Source of the DNA: Sorex araneus
Taxonomy: Eukaryota; Chordata; Mammalia; Eulipotyphla; Soricidae
DNA length: 64,000 nucleotides
Reading direction: 5' to 3'
NCBI RefSeq assembly: GCF_027595985.1
Contig: NC_073305.1
Coordinates: 87,104,626-87,168,625, forward strand
Part shown: positions 1 to 10,335 of the stretch, piece after piece
Numbering within the stretch: the stretch's first letter is position 1
Layout: every line of letters begins with the position of its first letter
The notes under the pieces: generated by a model
Told to the model about the DNA's origin: nothing
Databases searched by the model: none
The model's input: the letters and a program-made list of their open reading frames with translations, nothing else
Made by a program: the position numbers and the translations under genes

Positions 1-238
1 TAACTACAAGACATTTATTGTTTAAATGGTAAGAGGGCCGTAGAAATTTTCAGGATGTAAAACTTAAGTTTAGAGATTAGACTGATAAACTGATTTCTGA
101 CGAAGCTCAGATTCAGACGCATTTCAGGTTGAACCACCTAGTGAGATAAAAGTGTCACAGAGGCACACAGGTAGGTGACCTTGGTACAAATTTGAAGAGA
201 TCTTGGATAAAGGAGTATTTGGCTATAAAAATGAGAGA

Positions 239-412
239 CTGGGGTGGGAGCCATAGCACAGCAGATCGGGTGCTTGTCTTGTATATGGTAGACCCGGGTT
301 CAATACCTGACAATTTCATATATGGTTCCCTTGAGCCCACCAGTAGTGATTCCTGAGGACAGAATCAGGAGCAAACCCTGAGCACCACAACAGATAACCT
401 CAAAACAGACAA
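239..412 (+). mobile_element. SOR-type tRNA-derived SINE, diverged
   Basis: The tRNA-like head (CATAGCACAGCAGATCGGG, then a B box GGTTCAATACC) is followed by the body motif CAGTAGTGATTCCTGAGGAC. There is no clean A tail, so this is an older copy. It is non-coding; the short frames that cross it are chance. Confidence 0.8.
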
Positions 413-424
413 TGAAAACTGGAA

Positions 425-1064
425 TCCTTCTGGCTTTATGGCTCAAATTAAATTTACATGGCAGACGATGTCCACAATTTCTAATTTGATTCAAATACAT
501 GTACATTCACTATCTCACAAATCTTATAAAATGGAACCCATGTGACATTTTAAATAATGCATGTCTTATCTGTTGTGTTACAAATATAGATTAGCTTGCC
601 CCATAATAGTCAACTGATCTGCGCATATTTGAAGTTCAGAAAGTCGCGCTACAAATTCTCACAGTTATTAAAACCACTCTGAGGAATTTAAGAGGGGATA
701 GAATGGTTATTGGCCATGGTTCAGGCAATCAGGGCAAAGAGCCAGTCCTGGCATTTTCGCTGAGGAATTTGCAGTATCAAACACCTCATTAAGTCTCCCC
801 CTGGCCAGTACAGAAAGCATCTTGTCGCCTCTGCAGATGGTTGATGTAAGCCACCAAGATGCCTTCCCTGTGGCTGGTCTCAGGGATCGAGAGACAGGAT
901 TAGGAATACTCGAATTTCACCACATAATTATCACCATGCTATTTTTATTCATATTTATTTATATGAGTTGGAAAGGATCACCCTCCCAAATGGTGATCAA
1001 GAGACCTTTGTGTCTCACCAGCAATTCTTAGCCATTTGACAAGACCAAGAATGTGGTGCCACTC
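425..1064. other. Unclassified single-copy DNA
   Basis: I see no gene, recognisable repeat or RNA here. Short open frames are below 80 codons and have no domain signature. Confidence 0.5.
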
Positions 1065-1079
1065 AGGTTGGGTTTACTT

Positions 1080-1196
1080 AAAGGAGCTCAGACATATCTG
1101 GAACTGCACCACCACCAAGTGCTGCCAGGGACCCATCCCTAGTGGAGTACATAGCAGGCAGGTACCCTAACCACTGTATTATCTCCTGGTCCCTCA
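1080..1196 (-). mobile_element. Old SOR-type SINE remnant
   Basis: Read on the minus strand, it runs from a degraded head (GGACCAGGAGATAATACAGT) into CACTAGGGATGGGTCCCTGG. It is heavily diverged and has lost its tail. Confidence 0.4.
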
Positions 1197-1368
1197 TCAC
1201 AGATATAAAGGATACCCACGATAATAGTTTTAAATGGATATTCACAAATATCCCGTACATCCTACTGTTGCAATAGACAGTTAAGTAATAAATGTTTTTA
1301 AGTAATACCACATCATTTTTTTAATTGCCATAATGGTTACATCTCCACTTTAAAAAAAAAAAAGCTTT

Positions 1369-1545
1369 AGAGGATGGAGAGATAATACAGCGGGTAAGAT
1401 AATTGTCTTGCTTGTGGCTGACCCAAGTTTGATCCTCAGCACCCCATATGGTGCCCTGAGCACCGCCAGAAGTGATTCCTGAATAGAGCACCAGTGATAA
1501 CCCCTGAGTATCACTAAGTGTGGCCCAAAGAGAAAAAGAAAACAG
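1369..1545 (+). mobile_element. SOR-type SINE
   Basis: The head GGAGAGATAATACAGCGGGT, a B-box-like region and CACCCCATATGGTGCCCTGA are all visible, ending in GTGTGGCCCAAAG plus A-rich sequence. It is diverged but nearly full length. Confidence 0.85.
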
Positions 1546-1984
1546 CTTTGAAAAATTTAGGCATTATGATGTACAATACTATTAATACTACAGTTTCAGG
1601 TACACAGTGTTTCAATATCACGTCCTCCACCATCATATTCCCCACCCTGTGACAGCCCCCCAGCAATATAGTAAGACTAGTTCTGTAGACGAGTTCTTAT
1701 ACACCCCACTTTTTTGCAGGAAAAAAATTGCCATAAAATCTGTGAAGATCATACAGTGAACCCAGTCTTGACTCTGTCAGTTTTTTTTTTTTTTTTAGGA
1801 TATCAGTGAAGCATGTTACCACCAACTGGAAGCTTCGCCTGACTGTTATTTGCTACTTAAGAAAGCTCTTCCCATGTTCCCCCAGTGCACTCTCACTACT
1901 TATAAGACAAGAAAAGAAGAGAGAGAGGCCCTAATAAAGCTTTCTAGCACTTTGGAGCCAGCCTGGTGTGCCTGGGGTTCTGCC

Positions 1985-2140
1985 AAGCACTTAGTGCTTT
2001 CTATCCTTTCATCCCTGTGAGAGTTTGAGCCCAAGGCAACGTCTCGGTTTTACAAATGAGGAAACTGAAAGCCTGACAGACCGTGCAGCTCCTTCAAGGA
2101 CAAACGTGGGGAGAAGCGGCCACAGACTAGAATCCAGTCA
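1985..2140 (-). mobile_element. MIR (ancient mammal-wide SINE)
   Basis: The plus strand shows the reverse complement of the MIR core, TTTTACAAATGAGGAAACTG, within the usual degraded flanks. MIR copies predate placental radiation, so this stretch is old. The 103-codon frame crossing it is not a gene. Confidence 0.7.
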
Positions 2141-3112
2141 GTATGACAGCAAAACGCCAGTGATCAGAGCCACTATGCCATGCTTTGAGCTTTTCCTGGG
2201 AAATTCTGGCATTCCCTGCCCTCCTCCTAACACACACACATTTGTTAGCCTCTTCCCCCATCAGGACTGCAGTCCTTCAATAGTCTCTAGCCCTCCTCAC
2301 AACCTTCTCTCTGTACACCTGTTCATCCCCAGGTGATGCCTCAGGAGTGGATGATTCACTAGGGTTTGCTGGTGAATCTCTCTGTGTGTACTGGATGGAA
2401 CCTCACAGAATTGGCCATAGAATAGAGCAGTCATCGAATAAAGCATGGTTGAACTGTACACTGGTCAGAGTCGTCTATACAGCTGATCCATCCTCTTAAG
2501 TTTGTCTTGAAAATCACCTACATCGGGGTTAGAGAGATAGTAGAGTAAGTAAGTGTTGGCCTTTCATTTTTTCCCTCTCAGGTCAGAATATCTAGTCTCC
2601 TTGGCATAGTTCTCGGTTGTGTCAACCAGGTCTGTTTCAGATGCCCAATAACATGTCAATGAACACACGCTTCCTGGGACTGAGTGCCTTGATCTGGCCA
2701 GCCCTAGACCATGTAAGCTACAAACTCCAAACAGATGAAGAGAGAAGTAACACAGGTGCTTGTGGGCAAGGCTTGATACAGCGTCTTATACTTGATTTCT
2801 AACATTTTCAACTTTCAATCAATATAACGTGTGGCCTACTCTGAGGTCTCTGAATTTTGAGGGTGACCTAAAATATTCTCAAGTGACACAGGTAGGGATA
2901 GAACTTGAGGCCCCCCACCCCACCCCCACTGCAGTGCTCTTGCCAGTTGATTACTGAATTGCTTCAGTTTGAATGTTCCGTACCAGAAACTCTTTCAGCT
3001 CTCTTTAATTTGGTGATGGTGGTGAGAAAGTGACTTCAATATATAAAAAAAATGTTGTCATAATGCTGTTAGCAACACTGGCACATAAGACAAAATGCAA
3101 ACAATAGGAATC
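2141..3112. other. Mostly unclassified DNA with a SINE head fragment
   Basis: About 45 bases at 2522-2565 look like a truncated SINE head (GGTTAGAGAGATAGTAGAGT). A C-rich run lies at 2911-2930. I see no gene. Confidence 0.4.
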
Positions 3113-3128
3113 AGTAAAATAAAATTTC

Positions 3129-3381
3129 TTTTTTTTTTAATTTATTCTTTTATTGAATCACCATGTGGAAAGTAACAAAGCTTTCAGGTTTAAGTCCCAG
3201 TTATACAATGCTCGAACACCCATCCCTTCACCAGTGCACATATTCCACCACCAAGAATCACACCTCCCCCTACCTCCCCACGTCCCCAGCCCCCCACCCC
3301 ACCTGTGTAACTGATAAATTTCACTTTACTCTCACTTTACTTTGATTACATTCAATATTTCAACAAAAAAACTCACTATTA
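3129..3381 (-). mobile_element. 5'-truncated L1-tail retrotransposon copy with target duplication
   Basis: On the minus strand the copy ends in the shrew L1 3' tail (GTGATTCAATAAAA reading) and an A run. It is flanked by a perfect 16 bp target-site duplication, AGTAAAATAAAATTTC, at 3113-3128 and 3382-3397, so both ends are fixed. At 253 bp it covers only the tail region and the TTGAATGTAATCAAAG junction shared with the copies at 19578 and 27573. Confidence 0.85.
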
Positions 3382-3432
3382 AGTAAAATAAAATTTCAAC
3401 AAGAATTTTTTCTAAAAAGCATACATGTATAT

Positions 3433-3601
3433 GGGGCTGGAGCAATAGCACAGTGGGTAGGTCATTTGCCTTGCACGTGGCCTATCCGGGTTCGATTACC
3501 AGCATCCCATGTGATCCCCTGAGTACCATCAGGAGTAATTCTTGAGTTCATGAGCCAGGAGTAACCCCTGTGCATTGCCGGGTGTGACCCAAAAAGAAAA
3601 A
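3433..3601 (+). mobile_element. SOR SINE, young, with target duplication
   Basis: Full length from GGGGCTGGAGCAATAGCACA to the A-rich tail. An 18 bp direct repeat flanks it (AAAAAGCATACATGTATA, 3414-3431 and 3602-3619), which is typical of L1-driven insertion. Confidence 0.95.
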
Positions 3602-3631
3602 AAAAAGCATACATGTATAAAGTATACAATA

Positions 3632-3752
3632 TAGAGAAACAATACAGCAGGTTCAATCTCCAGCACTTCATATGGTCCTAGAGCCAGGAGAGATCCCTGA
3701 GCACAGAGTCAAGAGTAAGCCCTGAGCACAGTTGGGTGTGGCCCCAAACCCT
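3632..3752 (+). mobile_element. SOR-type SINE with internal deletion
   Basis: The head (GAAACAATACAGCAGGTTCA) jumps straight from the A-box region to the B box, skipping about 30 bases of the usual head. The body GAGATCCCTGAGCACAGAGT and the end GTTGGGTGTGGCCCC are normal. Confidence 0.75.
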
Positions 3753-3841
3753 CACTTTAATAAAAATATACAGTACTAAAAGTAACATTAATAGATTCCT
3801 ATTGTCCATAAACAAATTTTATATTTATTATATCTTTCTTT

Positions 3842-3966
3842 TTGGTTTTGGGGCCCCCCAGAGTGATGGGGACCACAAGACTATGTAGGTAGTACTGGGA
3901 AACCATACAGTGTTAGGGATTGAACCCAGGGCCCTGTGCACACCAGCCACGCTCTCAGGTTCATTG
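3842..3966 (-). mobile_element. Old SINE remnant
   Basis: The minus strand shows a degraded B-box region (GGGTTCAATCCCTAACACTG) and an end near GGGCCCCAAAACCAAAA. It is strongly diverged. Confidence 0.45.
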
Positions 3967-4191
3967 AATATCTCTCAAGCTCTAGTTAGAATTTCAAATG
4001 ATGGTAAGATTTGCCGAAATGTTCCTTGATACAGCAATAGAAGTTGCTATCATTTTATTTTTGAAAAGCAATTTTCTACAGATAGCAAAACTTGGAGATG
4101 GACACTAAAACTGTTCACTCATTGTTCTGCTACTCAAGACTCATGTAAGGAGCTAATTCAGTTGATGAAGATCTCCATTGAAAGTATAAGG

Positions 4192-4719
4192 GTGAAGCTG
4201 ACGCCATGACAGGAAGCAGAAATAAGAAAAAACAAGTAGGCCTCAGGTTCAGTTACTGGAACTGAAACTGATTCAGTTTCCTAGCGACAAAACAATGCGT
4301 AACTAGCCAACCTGAACCCACCTGGGAAAGTTCCTGGGCTCAGCAAGTGGGCTCAATTAATCAATTCTCACAATGCCCCAGAAGTTGCTTTTGTTAACCC
4401 TAAAAAGAATGAGTAGCATATAGAACCTCAAACTGCTAGTGCAAACTATTGTTTAACTATTGCCTGACTACTGTTACCCTAGATACTCGCCAAAACACCT
4501 TTGTTTGGTAGCTAAGTAACAATAAGGCATGTACTGCTTATGTAATCAAACACTGTATAAACTACTTGCTGCCTGAAGTCGGGGTCGCTATCAAGAGACC
4601 ACTCTGTGGGTGAGATAGTTGGCCCCAGTATACTGGAATAAAACTCCTACTGCTTTTGCATTATCGAGTTCTTGTTTCTGTCCATCTCGCCATTGCGAAC
4701 CCAGAATCCCGGGCTTAAC
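4192..4719 (+). mobile_element. Solitary endogenous retrovirus LTR, probably class I
   Basis: The segment has LTR architecture: a U3-like part, a TATA-type motif CTGTATAAACTACT at 4552-4565, a polyadenylation signal AATAAAACTCC near 4638, a T-rich U5 and an end at CCCGGGCTTAACA. No viral gene follows, so this is a solo LTR or a truncated relic. The 5' end is uncertain by about 15 bases and no target duplication was found. The assignment to an ERV1-like group rests on the U5 layout only. Confidence 0.6.
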
Positions 4720-4822
4720 AGAAGGAAAGTATTAATTTATAATACTTTATAAATTGATAATAAATTAATTTAATCTATAAAATATAAAATACCGTATAGT
4801 TCATAGTAATAATATGTGTCAA

Positions 4823-4995
4823 AGGGGATAGAAAGGTAGTACAGAGGTAAAGGCACTTGCCTGGCTCTTGACTGATCCCGATTCAATTCCCAGCATTTCA
4901 TATGATTTCTGGCACCCACCAGGAGTGATCCTTGAGCACAGAGCTCACAGGGTTGACCATGCCCTGAGCATCTCCAAGTGTGGCCCAGATAGATA
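4823..4995 (+). mobile_element. SOR-type SINE, diverged
   Basis: The head GATAGAAAGGTAGTACAGAG, the B box GATTCAATTCCCAGCATTTC and the end CAAGTGTGGCCCAGATAG are present. The downstream (ATAG)n is a decayed tail. Confidence 0.75.
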
Positions 4996-4999
4996 GATA

Positions 5000-5956
5000 T
5001 AGGTATAGATAGGAGGCACCCTTAGGATCAGCACCTCTGGGTGACTGATGGCAGGATGAATGGATGGAGGAAGGTGAACTGCTATGCAATCTCAGGAGAA
5101 GCTCTGGAGGGTGGGGTCACCCTGGGGAGTGGGGTTGACTTTGGCTGAAGGAGTTCCCTTCAGCCTTGTAGGTATCTTCCCCTGTGAGAGGCAGCTTCCC
5201 TGGAAAGATGAAAAAGTCTCCACCACAGCAACTAATCTCTAAGCCGTGTCTCATTCTCCCTCACTCCATCCTCTGCAGTTCCTGCCAGGGGCTCCTTGCT
5301 CTCAGAAGGCACTTTTGCAGGTCCAGGTGGGAAATTCACTGCCAAGACACCTGAGCTGTTGATTGATCACCATACCCTTCTCAGGCAAAGGGTGCCACCA
5401 GGGAGTGCCTAATGGATCCATGGCCTGAGGTCAAATATAGTCCTCCCTGCTATCATTATGTCACAAGAGTTTTACTTCTTCCAGATGATTCAATGGATTA
5501 CTCCTTCAGGCAAGTGACTTGCTTCTGACCTGCAGATTTTTTGGTACGAGGAACCCTTAAGTGAGGAGGCAGACAAACCTTGCATTTGAATAATGTTTTT
5601 GCAGTTTAGCTTGAGGAGGAATAGCCTCTACTTAAGAGCCAAGAGCTATAAATTTGTAGAGCCTTCATTCCTAGGAAAAAGAAGGAAATTCTCCCAGTGA
5701 GTCTCTGGGCCGTGGGGAAATGCTGGTATTTACTCAGTCCTCAGTGAGTGTAGGCATTCCTTTGCCCAAGTACCTAAAACCCATGTGTGCTGAGGTCCTT
5801 GCCAGGGTCTAATAATCCTAGATGTCAGAACACTCTCATCTCAAGTCACACTCCCTTAGGTCACTTTAAATTCCCCTTCCCCTTGATACTCACGATCCAA
5901 TCTCACACTTGCTCTCTCAGTTCTGCAGGCACGTGTTGGCCAGGTCTTTGATCCTT
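5000..5956. other. Unclassified DNA
   Basis: No repeat family, gene or RNA is recognised in this stretch. It reads like unique sequence of ordinary composition. Confidence 0.5.
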
Positions 5957-5971
5957 AAGAAACTTTTCTCC

Positions 5972-6060
5972 TGTTGGAACACCGTATGATTGAAACCTAA
6001 TCATGAAAAGCTTTGTGAGGGTCTATCTCACAGTGATTCAATAAAAAATCTGAAAAAAGA
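5972..6060 (+). mobile_element. Very short (89 bp) L1-tail insertion
   Basis: Only the last 89 bases of the L1-type tail are present, ending in CAGTGATTCAATAAA and an A-rich run. A perfect 15 bp duplication, AAGAAACTTTTCTCC (5957-5971 and 6061-6075), shows it is an independent, extremely 5'-truncated retrotransposition event. Confidence 0.85.
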
Positions 6061-6182
6061 AAGAAACTTTTCTCCATTTGCAAACATAATGGATCTCTGT
6101 TAAGATTTGTTGTGACTTCTTAAGTTATGCTATGATGAGCTAACTGGCCATGATGAACTGGGTGTTTGTTTGTTTGTTTGTT

Positions 6183-6478
6183 TTTAATTTTTTTATTGAA
6201 TCACTGTGAGATAGACCCTTACAAAGCTGTTCATGATTAAATTTTGTGGTTCCACCCGCCCCGACAAGACCCTCAGTTGCTGCCCACAGATGGCTCCTCT
6301 GACTCCTGAATGGCCATGATCCCAGAGGCACACAAACCAATCTCGAAACCCAGAGGCTTTTGGCAGAAATGCACCTAGACTGTGCACTAAACTATGGTAC
6401 TGTGCCACCCTGTATGACTGAGACTTAAACTTGAAAGCTTTGTAACTATTCTCACAGTGATTCAATAAATAATAAATA
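6183..6478. mobile_element. L1-tail element with an inverted 5' part
   Basis: The left end reads as the L1-type tail on the minus strand (ATTGAATCACTGTGAGATAG). The right end reads as the same tail on the plus strand (TCACAGTGATTCAATAAATA). The centre (ATGATCCCAGAGGCACACAA) matches the body of the copy at 19578. Such 5' inversions are known for L1-driven insertions (twin priming). Confidence 0.7.
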
Positions 6479-6512
6479 AATAAATAAATTTTTGGTTCTA
6501 TGGAATGACTGA

Positions 6513-7211
6513 TGTAGGCAGGCAGGCAGATAGGGAAGGCCCTCTCCCACGGCAATGGGAGACAATCACCTGATGCCTGCAACAGATCCTGAGGAGGCTG
6601 GACCGCCCTCCAACAGAAGCTCTAGCAGGAACCAAAGACCAGGAAAGAAATTTTGAAGAAGACCATCATGACTCCCAACCCTGCTACCCTCCTAGGCAAA
6701 CTCCTTAGCAACAAACTTTGACCTAGGTAGAAGTCCCATGTCAGGGCAGGTTGGAGAAACCCTATAAAGGCCACCTTGAACAAAGGAAGCACGGGGAAAC
6801 GCTCCTGAGCCGAGGTGCTGCTTGCACCCACGTGACTGAGCTCATGTGACACCCGAGCACATGTGCTGCCTGAGCAATTGTGTCACCCACATCTCCTTCT
6901 TGAGATGCGTACTTTCATGATTTCATGTCTGAATGCTGGAATGTGTGTAGGGGTTATCTCTGCCTGTGGAGATGCCCGGGTTCCCTCTTGAGCACATTAC
7001 TCTCCACTCTCTCCCACTTTCTCTCCCTCCTTCCCTTCAAAACCTCCAAATAAAAACTAATTGCACTGCTCATCTACTCCTGAAATTTCTCCCTGTGAAG
7101 TGAGACAAGAACCCAGTAAGCCTTGCTCCCGAGTGGCAGAGGTGGATCGGAAGAAAGTGACCATCTTTCTCCTCCCCAATTCACAGGAGCCACTTGTGGG
7201 GCCCATGACCA
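6513..7211 (+). mobile_element. Retroviral LTR, copy A
   Basis: Starts TGTAGGCAGGCAGGCAGATA, carries a TATA-type CCCTATAAAGGCC at about 6760, a polyadenylation signal CAAATAAAAAC near 7050, and a terminal region ending around GGGGCCCATGACCA. It aligns along most of its length with the LTR at 7906, including the unusual GGCAGGCAGGCAG start and TTTCTCCTCCCC near the end. No viral genes lie between the two. I read it as a solo LTR; its 3' boundary is 7205 or 7211. Confidence 0.7.
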
Positions 7212-7789
7212 TTCCTTCCATCTCTGTTCTCAGCCATTATGTGCTCACTGAATTTTGTCCATGCTCTACCTTCTACCAGCAATAGGAGGACTTGACATCC
7301 AGTCTTCAGGTGGGACAACCAACTTAAGTTTATGCACCTCCTTGACCATCACTCTCAGAAATAGGGTTTCATAGAGGCCAACTCTTCTTCCATATCTACT
7401 ACAGGGAGCTACTGAATTGAGGTTTTGTAGGGATGTGAAGAAGCAGGATTAAAAAAGTTTTCCCAAAACAGAATTACAACAATGCACTTAAGCAGATCGT
7501 GGGAGGATGTCTGGAACTTGAATTTCCCTGACAAATTCAGGGAACAAATCCCTGACAAATTGTCATCCACTGGGGACCACTGACCAGTCCGTGGGTATGT
7601 GCTTCCATCAGTGGGAAGGAGCGGAGTGGGTGTGACACTACTCGCTTGGGCAGAGAATCATTGCGGGGAGTGAGATTTAATTTAGCTAAACCCTAACACA
7701 CCCTCTCAGGCCTGACAGGGGAAGCCAGATTTGGGTAATACAAATTGTGTGTATCTGCACAGTTACTAAAAGTTGAAGTTGTTTGGCCA
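7212..7789. other. DNA between two related LTRs, no viral gene seen
   Basis: No gag, pol or env remnant is visible and there is no convincing primer-binding site. A short duplicated CCCTGACAAATT lies near 7527 and 7551. Confidence 0.5.
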
Positions 7790-7905
7790 GAGGGATGGTA
7801 CGGCAGATTGGTACTGGCCTTGCATGCAGCACACTCAGGTTCTACCCTTGGCACTGTGGATGGTCCCCGGAGCCCCATCAAGAGTGAACCCACAGCCAGA
7901 AGGGA
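7790..7905 (+). mobile_element. 5' half of a SOR-type SINE split by an LTR
   Basis: The head CCAGAGGGATGGTACGGCAG, the B-box region GGTTCTACCC and the body up to CACAGCCAGAAGGGA are present. The element stops where the LTR begins and resumes at 8784. Confidence 0.75.
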
Positions 7906-8783
7906 TGTAGGCAGGCAGGCAGATAGGGAAGGCCCCTCCCAAGGCAATGGCAGTAAATTTTTCGGGAAGTAATAGCCCTGAAGTGGCTAAAGCCAACCTT
8001 GCAGAAAACAGGAACTGAGGCCTGATAAGACCCTCACCTGGCACCAGCAACAGACTCAGAGAAGCTCCAGCAGGAAAGGAATTTCAAAGATCATCACCAC
8101 TCCCAACCCTACCCCCCTTGGCAACCTCCTTAGCAATGGACTTTACCTAAGTAGAAGCCCCACATGGGGGCAGGCTGGGGGAAAAAAAAACCTATAAAAG
8201 TCACCTTGAACAAAGGAAGGGCACACATATACTGCCCAAGCCCATGTGCTACTTGTGCCCACGTGGCCAAAACATGTGGTGGTGTGTCACCCGTATCTCC
8301 ACTCTTGAGATGTGTGCTTTCATGCTTCCATGCTTTCATGTCTAATGCTGGGATGTGTGTAAGGGCTCTCTCCACCCTTGGAGAAGCCCAGGTTCTTTAT
8401 TGAGCATGTCATCTTCATCTCTGTCTCTCCCTCTCTGACTCTGTCTCTCTCTCTCTGTGTCTCTGTCTCTTTGTCTCTCTCTGCCCCTGTCTCTGTGTCT
8501 CTCTCTGTCTCTCTCTGTATGTATGTATATATATTATATATAGAGAGACAGATGAAGGATATATATAGATATGTATCTATTTATATATAATCTTCCATAC
8601 CTTCAAAAACCTCCAAATAAAAATCTATTTTACATCACTGCTTGTCTACTCCTGAAATTCTTTTTTGTGAGGTGAGACAGGAACACCATAACCCTAGATT
8701 CCGGGTGGCAGAGATGTATAGGGAAAAAGTAACTGTCTTTCTCCTCCCCACTTTACATAAGTTACCCGTGGGACCCACTGACA
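7906..8783 (+). mobile_element. Retroviral LTR, copy B, inserted in a SINE
   Basis: Same family as the LTR at 6513: identical 23-base start, TATA-type AACCTATAAAAGTC near 8190, signal CAAATAAAAATC near 8615, and end near CACTGACA. It is longer because a CT- and TA-rich simple repeat (about 8405-8590) expanded before the polyadenylation signal. The flanks are two halves of one SINE, and imperfect AAGGGA and TCAGGA flanks could be a decayed target duplication. Confidence 0.75.
8405..8590. repeat. CT-rich then TA-rich simple repeat inside LTR copy B
   Basis: (CT/GTCT)n passes into TATATA-type sequence. It lies at the place where copy A has only a short CTCTCCC stretch, so it is a lineage-specific expansion. 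Confidence 0.85.
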
Positions 8784-8841
8784 TCAGGAATAAGCCATGA
8801 GCACTGCTGAGTGTGAATAACCAGCCCGCCCCAAATAAAAG
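8784..8841 (+). mobile_element. 3' half of the SINE split by LTR copy B
   Basis: Continues the 7790 element with AATAAGCCATGAGCACTGCT and GAGTGTG, then an A-rich end CCCCAAATAAAAG. Confidence 0.7.
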
Positions 8842-10050
8842 CTTAAGTGGTTATAGTTGTGCCTTTAATAGTTAAACAAATCACCTTCTATATTTTTTTA
8901 ATGCTCAGAACTAAAGAGCTACAGTTCTTAGTGCTCCTCTTTCTAAAGACCCAGTGGTTTGTCATGGGGAATTCCCTTCACCTAGTAACTGACCAGACCA
9001 CCCACAAAACAAATAGAAACTGGGGAGTGACTTGGTCAGTGAAACTTCTGGGGGGGGGGGTGGTTTAGTTTGCTTCTATGACTCACCTGCCCCCAGGCTA
9101 CCCAATCCAGAGCCCCAAACAGGCATGTTGGGTGTAGTCTCAGGCTGTTCTTTAGCTGACCGAGCTGGCAAACCTGTGTAACCTGACCAGTAAATCTCGA
9201 TCCCACAGCCCCACATCCTTCTGCGTGGAGGTCGGCGGCCTTGTGACACCATCAATGAAAGCAAGCACAACATGGAGGCCAGAGCCCTTGAAAAACCATG
9301 TGTCCTTACTGGAGTCTCATGAAAATATGACAAGGACATTTCATCACATTTCCTAAAACAGGAGAGGAAAAAAATTAAAAAGACACATCCTGGGAACCCT
9401 ACAGCCCTCCGGTGGGACAGCTTATTCTTAGATTCCATTCCTCCAAGCCATTGCTTTTCCCACATGCCTGCTACTATCACCAGAACTCCAAAAGACCTTT
9501 CTGCCACCTCCTCTCCATTTAGTTTCTTTCTCCCCCCACTCTTTTTTTACAAGTATGCTTGCAGACCCATTTTTTCTATGTAAATATATTTAGCCTTTCT
9601 CGGCACTCTTTGGCCTCCCAAACTGTATTCCCCTCAACAGCATGCAAAGAACAAACACAGATTCATTGTGTGTCTGTGTGGAGGGAAGAGAAGCTGGGTT
9701 GTGTAGATGTAAAGTTTGATCCCAGTTACACTTTTATAGTAAATAAACTCTTTTTTAAAAATAATATATTTATTAAAGACATGCTTCACCAGATGAGAAG
9801 ACGCAATTATAAATGAATCAGCCTTTCTTTGAGCTGACTTTTCATTTTTCTTCTGACTGCCCACGTTGGCTCTCCTTAGTCCTTTTATTGGCCATCAAAG
9901 TGTTGACAACTGTGCTTTGTCTAGAACAGATCTCACTGCCTTCCCCTCCCTTGTCCTTTCAAAGAACACTGTGGACCTGCCTAATGGGAAAGACCACATG
10001 AATGTGAGATGCAAATTTGTGCAGAGGCACACAAATGCAATTTTGCATAT
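8842..10050. other. Unclassified DNA containing a 143-codon minus-strand frame
   Basis: No repeat family is recognised. A 143-codon frame on the minus strand (9507 to 9076) is the longest here that is not made by a repeat. It has no recognisable domain and no evident splice context, and I do not call it a gene. A G run lies at 9051-9060. Confidence 0.45.
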
Positions 10051-10066
10051 TATGTTTTAAAAAGTT

Positions 10067-10319
10067 TAACAACTTTTTTTTTTTGATAGTACAGCGGGTA
10101 GGGCGTTTGCCTTGCACTCGGCCAACCCAGGTTCAATTCCTCCGTCCCTCTCAGAGAGCCCGGCAAGCTACGGAGAGTATCCCACCCGCTCGGCAGAGAT
10201 TGGCAAGCTACCCTGGCGTATTCGATATGCCAAAAATAGTAACAACAAGTCTCACAATGGAGACGTTACTGGTGCCCGCCCGAGCAAAATCGATGAACAA
10301 GATGACAGTGCTACAGTGC
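10067..10319 (+). mobile_element. Second SINE family: tRNA-like head, no A tail
   Basis: The head (GATAGTACAGCGGGTAGGGC, B box GGTTCAATTCC) matches the SOR SINE. The body is different: CGTCCCTCTCAGAGAGCCCG, then AGTAACAACAAGTCTCACAA and GGAGACGTTACTGGTGCCCG. It ends GATGACAGTGCTACAGTGC with no poly(A). A perfect 16 bp target duplication, TATGTTTTAAAAAGTT (10051-10066 and 10320-10335), proves the ends. Extra T-rich bases precede the head. Confidence 0.9.
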
Positions 10320-10335
10320 TATGTTTTAAAAAGTT

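Noticed and set aside
6509..8781. A single provirus made of the LTRs at 6513 and 7906, because CTGA occurs just before the first and just after one possible end of the second
   Set aside because: A 4-base match is weak, no viral genes lie between them, and the second LTR is flanked by two halves of one SINE, which fits an independent insertion better.
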